Under the pieces are notes generated by a model that made no database searches, was not told the DNA's origin, and saw only the letters and a list, made by a program, of their open reading frames with translations. Below, piece after piece: positions 8,080-13,074 of a DNA stretch of 13,074 nucleotides (the stretch's first letter is position 1; each line of letters starts with the position of its first letter). The translations under genes were made by a program, and so were the position numbers. Source of the stretch: Promethearchaeota archaeon (GTDB lineage: Archaea; Asgardarchaeota; Lokiarchaeia; Sigynarchaeales; SOKP01); the NCBI GenBank assembly GCA_016839845.1, contig JAEOTL010000124.1, positions 1 through 13,074 of the forward strand, in the 5' to 3' direction.

Positions 8080-8706
8080 ATGCAAGAATTATTAGGTATA
8101 TTAAACAGTCTTAAAACAGAAGATGTTAGTAAGATTGTACGAGATCGCGTAGAAGACTTTAAACGGTTTCGAAGAGTATCTTCAATGGAGATCTTTAACG
8201 AGTTATGTTTTTGCATATTGACGGCAAATTGCAGCGCGGAGAAGTGTATTGAAGTTCAAAATACAATCGGTGATAGATTTCATGATTTATCAGAGGTAGA
8301 ATTAGCGAAGGAATTAAAAAGATGTGGTTACCGTTTTCCTAATATCAGAGCCAAATTTATTGTAGAAGCAAGAGAACTTCAGGAAGAAATTTATCTAAAT
8401 ATTAGAAATCCTTTCAACCAACCTGATTTAAGAAAGTGGATTGCAAAGAATGTTAGAGGATTAGGATATAAAGAAGCAAGCCATTTCTTAAGAAATATTG
8501 GTTTCAAACAATATGCAATTATTGATTTTCATATTATTGATGTTTTAGTGAAATTTAACCATATTGAACGTCCCAAAACCTTAACCCCGAAGAAGTATCT
8601 TGAAATAGAGGGGATTTTAAATAACCTAGCAAAACAAGTAAATCTCAATCTTGCTGAACTAGATTTATACTTGTGGTATTTAGAGACGGGAAAGATTCTT
8701 AAATAG
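8080..8706 (+). CDS. Ogg2-type 8-oxoguanine DNA N-glycosylase/AP lyase
   Basis: A 208-residue helix-hairpin-helix base-excision repair enzyme. It removes 8-oxoguanine from DNA and cleaves at the abasic site. The N-terminal motif FCILTANCSAEKC (about 44-56) is typical of the archaeal/bacterial Ogg2 subfamily. The hairpin VRGLGYKEASHFLRNIG (about 125-141) contains the expected catalytic lysine K131, and the catalytic aspartate is D149 in AIIDFHIID. The C-terminal ending YLWYLETGKILK finishes in lysine, as in Methanocaldococcus Ogg, where I recall the terminal lysine contributes to 8-oxoG recognition. Length is close to the 207 residues of that enzyme, so the gene looks complete. It stands alone, between divergent and convergent neighbours. 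Confidence 0.9.
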   Translation: MQELLGILNSLKTEDVSKIVRDRVEDFKRFRRVSSMEIFNELCFCILTANCSAEKCIEVQNTIGDRFHDLSEVELAKELKRCGYRFPNIRAKFIVEARELQEEIYLNIRNPFNQPDLRKWIAKNVRGLGYKEASHFLRNIGFKQYAIIDFHIIDVLVKFNHIERPKTLTPKKYLEIEGILNNLAKQVNLNLAELDLYLWYLETGKILK

Positions 8707-8715
8707 TCGAGATTG

Positions 8716-8723
8716 TTATATAA
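8716..8723 (+). promoter_or_regulatory. TATA-like box upstream of the structured intergenic element
   Basis: TTATATAA lies just after the Ogg2 stop and about 25 bases before the GGGGTGA segment at 8742-8748, the right spacing for an archaeal promoter firing into the intergenic element. No protein start follows it, so if functional it would make a non-coding RNA. A T run at 8760-8768 soon after would be an obstacle to a plus-strand transcript. Confidence 0.35.
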
Positions 8724-8741
8724 ATCATCAAATTAAAAGGA

Positions 8742-8911
8742 GGGGTGAATATAGAATTATTTTTTTTTGGAAGAACGGTTGTTTTCCTGTCTCGTGTATC
8801 ACGTGTACATCCTGTAAGGTTAACGAGATCATTATCCTTCTAGTACAGTGACTATACGTGTTAACCTATATATCACCCCATTCTTGGAGTGATGGAGAAT
8901 CTACTCCAGAA
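8742..8911. ncRNA. Candidate structured RNA between convergent genes, strand undecided
   Basis: The gap 8707-9026 has no credible protein gene but is dense in complementary segments. GGGGTGA (8742-8748) pairs with TCACCCC (8873-8879). Inside it AGGTTAAC (8817-8824) pairs with GTTAACCT (8860-8867). A third stem joins 8881-8890 to 8903-8911, nine pairs with one bulge. Small hairpins occur at 8793-8803 and 8842-8853. By hand count 57 of 140 bases (8771-8910) are G or C, more than in the surroundings. A TATA-like box sits about 25 bases before the left edge on the plus strand, and a symmetric TTTATAAA (8931-8938) about the same distance from the right edge for the minus strand, so the direction is open. 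It does not look like tRNA, 5S, SRP or RNase P RNA. Confidence 0.4.
8760..8768 (+). terminator. T-run, possible terminator of the glycosylase gene
   Basis: An uninterrupted run of nine T on the plus strand begins 54 bases after the Ogg2 stop codon. Archaeal RNA polymerase commonly terminates at such U-rich tracts. Confidence 0.4.
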
Positions 8912-8940
8912 CAATAATAAGACAAAAATGTTTATAAAGC

Positions 8941-9014
8941 TTTTCCTTTTCAACAATAAAAAGTGAGAAAAACTAGGGGAAAAGAAGGTCGTTTTTAGAT
9001 TTTCCATTGACCTT
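8941..9014 (-). terminator. Possible hairpin plus T-rich terminator of the small-membrane-protein gene
   Basis: Reading the minus strand just after the stop of the 9027-9314 gene, AAGGTC (plus 9009-9014) pairs with GACCTT (8985-8990), followed by CTTTTCCCC and further T-rich tracts down to about 8941. A stem followed by T-rich sequence downstream of a stop is the expected layout of a terminator. Confidence 0.4.
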
Positions 9015-9026
9015 ATGAGTCATCCA

Positions 9027-9314
9027 TCATCCAATTATTGGTGCTTTTAAATCCTTCCGCGGTTCTCTCTTATCTAAAGTTTTCTCTCGATACCATGAAT
9101 AGAAACCCAAAAATATAATAAATATTGAGAATACAAAATAAAATGTCCAAAAAGCAAAACTTACTGTAAATAAAACCGGTTTTATTTTAGCAGAACTTAC
9201 CTTTGTTGCTACTAATACTAATCCTGTTAAAGCTATTATCGAAGATATTAACCCCAAGATGCATTCAAAGTATATTCCCGATCTGAATTTTTTTGGATTA
9301 TACGTTATTGGCAA
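9027..9314 (-). CDS. Small membrane protein with C-terminal LKAPIIG motif (paralogue 1)
   Basis: A 95-residue integral membrane protein of unknown function. A short basic N-terminus is followed by hydrophobic helices at about 15-37 and 48-72, then a charged segment (REKTLDKREPRKD) and the ending LKAPIIG. It is a paralogue of the 9444-9722 product: both share YF[DE]-x-I-x-GL[IV]SS[IV]I, a central KV, W-x-x-Y-x-x-FS and the C-terminal LKAPI[IV]G. The start is TTG, forced by an in-frame TGA two codons upstream (9318-9320) and by the absence of any internal methionine codon in the frame. GAGGT, six bases before it, is a plausible ribosome binding site. A 129-base gap separates it from the paralogue, so it probably has its own promoter. 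Confidence 0.75.
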   Translation of the reverse strand: MPITYNPKKFRSGIYFECILGLISSIIALTGLVLVATKVSSAKIKPVLFTVSFAFWTFYFVFSIFIIFLGFYSWYREKTLDKREPRKDLKAPIIG

Positions 9315-9443
9315 CTTTCAACCTCAATTGGCTTTAATTAATACAAAGTGAAGCTTATATTTTACATTAAGATTTCTTTTAAACTTATTATGGATTAAAG
9401 TATATATATACCTTATTAATGAATAAACCTATTCTATAAGATA

Positions 9444-9722
9444 CTACCCGACAATTGGGGCCTTTAAGGGTTTTTTCGATTTAATTATACCATACTTCTT
9501 TATTTGGAAATGTCCACGAAGACCAACAAAAATCATTACTAATGAAAAGAGCATATAAGCAATCCAGAATGTAAGTCCAGTTGTAAACCAGCCCATGTTA
9601 TAAATCTCAACTTTTATAGCACTAAAGAGTATTCCTGAAGTTGAAATTACAGATGAAACTAAACCACATATGAGGTCAAAGTAGATTGCTTTTCTTTGAT
9701 TTTCTAATTTTGATTTACGCAT
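9444..9722 (-). CDS. Small membrane protein with C-terminal LKAPIVG motif (paralogue 2)
   Basis: A 92-residue membrane protein, sister of the 9027-9314 product. It has a basic N-terminus (RKSKLENQRK), two hydrophobic stretches (about 13-36 and 43-68), a polar basic loop (HFQIKKYGIIKSKK) and the ending PLKAPIVG. By the positive-inside rule both termini are probably cytosolic, leaving the conserved tail available to a cytosolic partner; this is inference. The ATG lies 7 bases after the aminotransferase stop on the same strand, so the two are very probably co-transcribed. No strong ribosome binding site precedes it; AGTGA overlapping the upstream stop is the only candidate. I do not recognise a named family. 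Confidence 0.75.
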   Translation of the reverse strand: MRKSKLENQRKAIYFDLICGLVSSVISTSGILFSAIKVEIYNMGWFTTGLTFWIAYMLFSLVMIFVGLRGHFQIKKYGIIKSKKPLKAPIVG

Positions 9723-9729
9723 GGGTCAA

Positions 9730-10920
9730 TCACTTATTCTTCAAAAAGTCTTCAATATAATTGTAAACCTTTTCTAATATTTCAATTTTAGGTAAAAAAG
9801 TAAACCGTACATGTCCATTCCCAAATTCACCAAATCCCGACCCATACACTCCACAAACACCAGTTGTTTTTAGAAGGTCCAATGTAAACTCTTTGTCATC
9901 TTTCCACTTCTTTATTTCCTTAAAGTTAAATTTGGGAAAGAGATAGAATGCTCCATTCGGTTTTACACATGTAATTCCTTCAATTTGTCTTAATCTCTTA
10001 TATGAATAATCTCTTCTTTCTCGTAACTTGGCTACCATTTCCCGAGTATGAGTGCCCGGATTTCTCAAAATTTCTATTCCAGCATATTGCGCAATAGAAC
10101 TAGATGAAAGTCTAGCTCTTGCCATTTTTGCAATTCCTTCTTTTAAGGCTACAAGCTTATTCTCAGGATCATAGTAATACATATATCCTAAACGCCATCC
10201 AGTAGCAAGGTGCGATTTCGAAAATCCATTCAAACCAATAATGGGAACATCTTTACTTAAGCTTGCGGGGGAAATAAACGGTTTTTCATAAATGATCTGA
10301 TCATATATCTCATCAGATATCACGGGTAAATCATGTTCTCCTGCAATATCAATTATTTCTCTAATTTTTTTCTCGCTATACATAAGTCCCGTAGGATTAT
10401 TGGGAGAACAAATCAATATTGCCTGTGTTTTATCTGAAATTTTTTTTCTCATATCATCAATATTAGGTTCCCATTCGTTTTCCTCTTCCAATTGATATTC
10501 TACAGGAACGCCATCAAAGAATTTAGCGTAATTAATGTAGAGTGGATAACTAGGGCCTGGGATTAACAATTCCTTTCCATTTTCGATAAATCCTGCGGTT
10601 AAGAAAAAAATAGCTTCAGTTACACCTGTTGTTACCAAAATGTCATCGGCTTTAACATTCACTTTGTAAGTTTTAAGCAAAGATTTACTAATTTCATCCC
10701 TTAGCTCTGGAGCTCCAAGTGAATCAACATAGAAATTCTTTCCGTCAAAAGATGCATCTGCTACCGCTTGTGATATATATTTGGGCGTTGTGAAATCATA
10801 AATTACAGGATCTCCAATATTTAAATGATATATCTTCTTCCCCCTTTTAGCAACTTCATTCGCAACTGCTGCAATTTCACGAATAGCATAAGAAATTTTA
10901 CCAATTCTTTCTGAAACCAT
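9730..10920 (-). CDS. PLP-dependent class I aminotransferase, probably alanine aminotransferase
   Basis: A complete 396-residue fold-type I aminotransferase in the cytoplasm. It transfers an amino group between an amino acid, probably alanine, and a 2-oxoacid such as 2-oxoglutarate. Key features are LNIGDPV (about 33-39), PGPSYP (121-126), SPNNPTG (172-178, with N175 expected to contact PLP), SDEIYD (202-207), the Schiff-base lysine K235 in GFSKSHLATGWRLGY, and R372 in HVRFTF for the substrate carboxylate. The closest family I recall is the Pyrococcus furiosus alanine aminotransferase, which shares the YAIR start, SDEIYD, DPENKL, ERRDY and the SGFGE region. Substrate preference cannot be fixed from sequence alone. 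It is the first gene of a likely two-gene unit with the 92-residue membrane protein. Confidence 0.9.
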   Translation of the reverse strand: MVSERIGKISYAIREIAAVANEVAKRGKKIYHLNIGDPVIYDFTTPKYISQAVADASFDGKNFYVDSLGAPELRDEISKSLLKTYKVNVKADDILVTTGVTEAIFFLTAGFIENGKELLIPGPSYPLYINYAKFFDGVPVEYQLEEENEWEPNIDDMRKKISDKTQAILICSPNNPTGLMYSEKKIREIIDIAGEHDLPVISDEIYDQIIYEKPFISPASLSKDVPIIGLNGFSKSHLATGWRLGYMYYYDPENKLVALKEGIAKMARARLSSSSIAQYAGIEILRNPGTHTREMVAKLRERRDYSYKRLRQIEGITCVKPNGAFYLFPKFNFKEIKKWKDDKEFTLDLLKTTGVCGVYGSGFGEFGNGHVRFTFLPKIEILEKVYNYIEDFLKNK

Positions 10921-11097
10921 TAAAATTGAACTCGTTTTCTTTGATGATCAAATCGAATTTACTTTATTTGTATTCATATTTCAAATCTAAATAATTTTAC
11001 TAATTGCTAAATCATTAATCCCTCTGAATAACCTTTCATAGTTATTGAAGTATATTACAGTATACAACTTATCAAAAATAAATTGAAGGTATAAAAG

Positions 11098-11277
11098 GTG
11101 GGAAATACAGTTGGGATTATTTCGTTGATTATGGGAATCATTAGCATAACTACTGAGGAATCAAATGGCTTAGGAATCGCGGGATTAGTTCTGGGGATTA
11201 TCGGTTTCGTTATCTGGTTAATTGTATTTTTGTTTATTGCTACTTTATTCGGTTTATTGTTCGCATTAATCCCTTGA
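11098..11277 (+). CDS. Truncated DUF4190-like small membrane protein (array member 1)
   Basis: A 59-residue reading frame starting at GTG and ending TGA (11275-11277). It begins GNTVGIISLIMGI and continues TTEESNGLGIAGLVLGIIGFVIWLI, matching both ends of the three longer proteins downstream. The block between, about 30 residues carrying a membrane helix in the relatives, is missing in frame. The join falls at the repeated G-I-x-[SG] motif present on both sides, as expected for deletion between internal repeats. The start is fixed by an in-frame TAA two codons upstream (11092-11094), and GGT (11089-11091) may be part of its ribosome binding site. TATATTA (11051-11057) could be its TATA box. 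It is either a working shortened variant with a single N-terminal and one C-terminal helix, or a gene on the way out. The antisense frame over it is a shadow. Confidence 0.65.
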   Translation: MGNTVGIISLIMGIISITTEESNGLGIAGLVLGIIGFVIWLIVFLFIATLFGLLFALIP

Positions 11278-11415
11278 GATAACATTAAACATAATTGAAC
11301 GATTTCGAAAGGAAAAGAACTAAATATATAATTAACTAATATATTTGATGCTTATATTTGCTCAACGACAATTAATAGGACACCGAACAAATCACTACAA
11401 ATTGGAAAAAGAAAT

Positions 11416-11463
11416 AAGCTTAAATAGATCATTTTCGCATTAATATCATACACTTTTAATGTG
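11416..11463 (+). promoter_or_regulatory. Promoter and leader start of array member 2, shared with member 3
   Basis: AAGCTTAAATA (11416-11426) is a TATA-type element, and CATACACTTTTAATGTG (11447-11463) sits near the expected transcription start. Nearly identical elements precede array member 3 (AAGCTTATATA at 12038-12048 and CATACACTTTTAAGGTG at 12060-12076). The spacing between the two elements differs by nine bases. The rest of 11278-11499 shows nothing I can name. Confidence 0.45.
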
Positions 11464-11499
11464 TAATATTACAAATTAAAAAAATAAACGGTGTAAAAA

Positions 11500-11772
11500 T
11501 TGGGAAAAACATTTGGTGTAATATCTTTGTTATTGGGGTTAATTGGATTAATAATGCTGATACTTCACTTATTCATCTTTATTATTCCTTTTGGTCTGTT
11601 CATAATTTGGGCTTGTGCTGTAGTTGCAATAGTCTTTGGTATAATCGGTATGATTAAAGATGATTCAAAAGGATTTGGAGTCGTAGGTTTAATACTAGGT
11701 ATTCTTACGATTGTATTATGGATGTTAGCCCCTATAATCTTTCTCGGGATGCTAATTAGTATGATTCCCTAA
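11500..11772 (+). CDS. DUF4190-like small membrane protein (array member 2)
   Basis: A 90-residue, very hydrophobic protein. It has two related halves: GKTFGVISLLLGLIGLI at the N-terminus and FGVVGLILGILTIVLW after the polar turn KDDSKG (about 52-57). The glycine-spaced [FL]-G-x-x-x-L-x-x-G-x pattern and the [AI]-x-V-F-G-I-I-G segment before the turn resemble DUF4190, a family of small membrane proteins of unknown function. Three to four transmembrane helices are likely. Start is TTG: an in-frame TAA lies two codons upstream (11494-11496), and the first internal ATG would remove the first conserved repeat. GGTGT (11490-11494) is the ribosome binding site. It is second of four tandem paralogues and is followed by a T-rich terminator. 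Confidence 0.8.
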   Translation: MGKTFGVISLLLGLIGLIMLILHLFIFIIPFGLFIIWACAVVAIVFGIIGMIKDDSKGFGVVGLILGILTIVLWMLAPIIFLGMLISMIP

Positions 11773-11808
11773 ATCCTAATTAAATAAACTCAAAGTATAT
11801 AAATCCTC

Positions 11809-11824
11809 TTTTTTTTTTCTTTTT
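11809..11824 (+). terminator. T-rich terminator after array member 2
   Basis: Fifteen of sixteen bases are T (one C at 11819), 37 bases after the stop codon. This is a classic archaeal U-tract terminator and suggests the array members are transcribed separately. The remainder of the gap 11825-12037 is AT-rich, contains another T run (about 11972-11982) next to a small CACT/AGTG hairpin (11985-11997), and shows no gene I can support. Confidence 0.6.
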
Positions 11825-12037
11825 CCATTCTTAGGTAATTTCATAATAGATTTAAATTGCACTAGAAATTTGCGCTTTAGCTTTAGTTTGAATATAATAC
11901 TGCGATTATTTCTGACTGACTAGCTTTTTTGCTTGATTCCGTGGAGTATGTTTAAAATTATAATATCACTATTTTTTTTTTTCACACTAAAAGAGTGGTT
12001 CAATCAGGATAAATCCAAAATAGGTTAATGGAAAAAA

Positions 12038-12076
12038 AAGCTTATATACTGAAGAAATCCATACACTTTTAAGGTG
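12038..12076 (+). promoter_or_regulatory. Promoter and leader start of array member 3
   Basis: AAGCTTATATA (12038-12048) is a good TATA box; CATACACTTTTAAGGTG (12060-12076) matches the element before member 2 in 16 of 17 positions. TGAAGAAATCCATA (12050-12063) is repeated exactly before member 4 (12485-12498). The leader of member 3 therefore shares different parts with each neighbour. Confidence 0.5.
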
Positions 12077-12102
12077 ATACATAAAAAAAAATGGTGTGAA
12101 AA

Positions 12103-12369
12103 TTGGAAAAAGGATTTGGTATAGTTAGTTTACTTCTCGGTATAGCGGGATTGATACTTCCTTGGATTCCTTATTTAACTGGTATATGGTTAGTCTCAAT
12201 ACCGATCGCTGCAATAGTTTTTGGAATAGTTGGATTTTCTAAAGATGAGTCAAAAGTGCTCGGACTAATTGGATTGATCTTGGGAATAGCAGGAATAGTT
12301 AATTGGATATTGGTTTATTTCTTTTTAGCACCCTTTCTTGCTACCTTATTGGAGGTACTATTCCCATAG
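12103..12369 (+). CDS. DUF4190-like small membrane protein (array member 3)
   Basis: An 88-residue hydrophobic protein and paralogue of the flanking genes. Its halves are FGIVSLLLGIAGLIL and LGLIGLILGIAGIVNWIL, separated by IAAIVFGIVG and the polar turn SKDESK. Three to four membrane helices are likely; function is unknown. The start is TTG: an in-frame TGA lies two codons upstream (12097-12099) and the frame contains no other methionine codon, so TTG is the only possible methionine start. GGTGT (12093-12097) serves as ribosome binding site. An ATG at 12091 opens only a two-codon frame (ATG GTG TGA) that overlaps this site and is probably incidental. U-rich tracts follow the gene. Confidence 0.8.
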   Translation: MEKGFGIVSLLLGIAGLILPWIPYLTGIWLVSIPIAAIVFGIVGFSKDESKVLGLIGLILGIAGIVNWILVYFFLAPFLATLLEVLFP

Positions 12370-12417
12370 AAAAAAGGCATTTCTTTTTAGAAAGAACTAT
12401 GTTCAAATACTTAAATC

Positions 12418-12438
12418 TTCTTTTTTCTACTTTTTTTT
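12418..12438 (+). terminator. T-rich terminator after array member 3
   Basis: Two T runs (12421-12426 and 12431-12438) separated by CTAC lie about 50 bases after the stop codon. A weak TTTCT/AGAAA hairpin (12380-12393) occurs between them and the gene. Typical archaeal U-tract termination. Confidence 0.5.
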
Positions 12439-12466
12439 ATCAGAGAATACTCGAATTAAAAGACAG

Positions 12467-12498
12467 AGATATATAATTTAAAAATGAAGAAATCCATA
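12467..12498 (+). promoter_or_regulatory. Promoter of array member 4
   Basis: GATATATAATTTA (about 12469-12480) is a TATA-type element. It is followed by TGAAGAAATCCATA (12485-12498), a 14-base exact copy of part of the leader of array member 3, near the expected transcription start. Confidence 0.45.
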
Positions 12499-12540
12499 TT
12501 AACATAGGTTTCAAATCAATAAATCATAGTGGTGAAATAA

Positions 12541-12783
12541 TTGGGTAATACATTTGGTGTATATTCTTTACTTTGCGGAGTTGCTGCTATAGCCTTAGTG
12601 TGGGTTGTACCTCTCTATTTGATAATAATTCCCGGTGCTGCAATCGTTTTTGGAGGTATCGGAATTGCGAAAGATGATACGAAAACTCTAGGAATAGTAG
12701 GAGTGGTAATTGGAAGTATCGGTTTTATATTATGGATTTTAATGCCGATTTTCCTTGTGACCTTGGTATTATCTATGCTTTAG
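12541..12783 (+). CDS. DUF4190-like small membrane protein (array member 4)
   Basis: An 80-residue hydrophobic protein, last of the tandem paralogues. The N-terminal GNTFGVYSLLCGVAAIAL and second-half LGIVGVVIGSIGFILWIL repeats flank GAAIVFGGIG and the polar turn KDDTK. About three membrane helices are likely; function is unknown. It starts with TTG directly after an in-frame TAA (12538-12540), so no upstream start is possible, and the next ATG lies deep in the second half. GGTGA (12531-12535), five bases before the TTG, is a perfect archaeal ribosome binding site. Of the four members it is the shortest intact one, with a reduced first loop. It converges on the DRTGG-like gene. Confidence 0.8.
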   Translation: MGNTFGVYSLLCGVAAIALVWVVPLYLIIIPGAAIVFGGIGIAKDDTKTLGIVGVVIGSIGFILWILMPIFLVTLVLSML

Positions 12784-12815
12784 GCTTTCAATGACGTTAG
12801 GCAATAGCCAAGTTT

Positions 12816-12823
12816 AAAAAAAA
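12816..12823 (-). terminator. T-run terminator of the DRTGG-like gene
   Basis: On the minus strand eight consecutive T start 13 bases after the stop codon of the 12836 gene, as expected for an archaeal U-tract terminator. Confidence 0.4.
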
Positions 12824-12835
12824 GGTAAGGTATAA

Positions 12836-13074
12836 TTATAGTAATAAATCCCAATCGACCTCTTCTTCAATAAGGTCAAGAACTTTTTGCATTTCATCTT
12901 CTTGAATACCTGGTTTCAGTCGTTCTAAGTTTCGTATTGTAGTATATGTATCGGAAGGACTGAGAATAATTGGTATCCCTTTTTCATTTGCAAGAGTCAC
13001 AACACTCATGTCAGGTTGAATAAATCCAGTCAATATTAGTACAGAAACATCCTGTTCTAATGCGGCCATGGCTA
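12836..13074 (-). CDS. C-terminal part of a DRTGG-domain-like protein (5' end outside window)
   Basis: The visible 79 codons run off the window. A methionine at 13067-13069 is probably internal, since the frame stays open upstream and the preceding Ala fits the family pattern before ALE. Motifs are VLILTGFIQPDMSVV, KGIPIILSPSDTYTTIRNLERL and an acidic C-terminal tail ending VDWDLLL. The LTG-x-x-x-P-D and P-x-DTY-T-x-[RIN]-x-E-R-L pattern is that of DRTGG domains, found in regulatory regions of phosphotransacetylases, BioD-like proteins, CBS-domain proteins and HPr-kinase-like proteins. Which of these it belongs to cannot be told from the tail. It is convergent with the last array member. Confidence 0.7.
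   Translation of the reverse strand, partial: AMAALEQDVSVLILTGFIQPDMSVVTLANEKGIPIILSPSDTYTTIRNLERLKPGIQEDEMQKVLDLIEEEVDWDLLL

Noticed and set aside
8889..8913. Box C-like GTGATGG and an ACA after the right hairpin, suggesting a C/D or H/ACA guide RNA
   Set aside because: No matching box D, the hairpin is too small for an H/ACA pocket, and the box C match is imperfect.
8707..9026. tRNA, SRP RNA or RNase P RNA in the intergenic region
   Set aside because: No T-loop motif, no SRP helix 8 motif and no RNase P core motifs could be found on reading.
11055..11285. 76-residue minus-strand frame opposite the first array member
   Set aside because: Low-complexity Asn/Ile/Pro/Lys composition; it is the complement of the membrane-protein frame at 11098-11277, which matches the paralogues.
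12091..12099. ATG GTG TGA just before array member 3 as a regulatory mini-frame
   Set aside because: It overlaps the ribosome binding site and is not present before the other members, so it is probably chance.
1..13074. CRISPR array, insertion sequence or integrated element
   Set aside because: No regularly spaced repeats, transposase, integrase or terminal inverted repeats seen; the only repeats are within the paralogous membrane-protein genes and their leaders.

Overview
The window looks archaeal and most likely comes from an Asgard (Promethearchaeota, Lokiarchaeia-like) genome. This is inference. The DNA is AT-rich, TATA boxes sit about 25-30 bases before several genes, and starts with GGTG-type ribosome binding sites and forced TTG/GTG codons are common. 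There is an archaeal-type Ogg2 8-oxoguanine glycosylase and a Pyrococcus-like alanine aminotransferase. A large cell-surface protein carries what looks like a longin/roadblock-type domain on its cytosolic tail, a fold that Asgard archaea have in unusual abundance.

Layout. Bases 2-169 hold the 3' end of an unrecognised plus-strand gene that meets, tail to tail, a minus-strand Trm9/ALKBH8-like tRNA wobble-uridine methyltransferase (166-906). A divergent promoter region leads into a 554-residue all-helical protein of unknown function (1002-2666). This converges on a minus-strand pair: a 1392-residue membrane-anchored beta-sandwich protein (3326-7504) and, downstream of it, a YkgJ-type cysteine-cluster protein (2695-3279). 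A small hypothetical gene (7582-7896, minus) and the Ogg2 glycosylase (8080-8706, plus) follow. Between Ogg2 and the next convergent gene lies about 320 bases without a protein gene; it holds a cluster of complementary segments that looks like a structured RNA.

The right half is dominated by small membrane proteins. Two minus-strand paralogues (9027-9314 and 9444-9722) share a C-terminal LKAPI[IV]G motif; the second lies 7 bases downstream of the aminotransferase (9730-10920), so those two are probably co-transcribed. On the plus strand, four tandem DUF4190-like proteins (11098-11277, 11500-11772, 12103-12369, 12541-12783) descend from one ancestor, each with an internal two-fold repeat. The first has lost about 30 residues of its middle and is only 59 residues long. 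Some also share promoter and leader sequence. The window ends inside a minus-strand gene encoding the C-terminal part of a DRTGG-like domain.

Most genes here look like independent units, not one pathway. The two strongest candidates for something undescribed are the surface protein with a cytosolic longin-like plus winged-helix tail, and the structured intergenic element at about 8742-8911. The small-membrane-protein expansion comes next.
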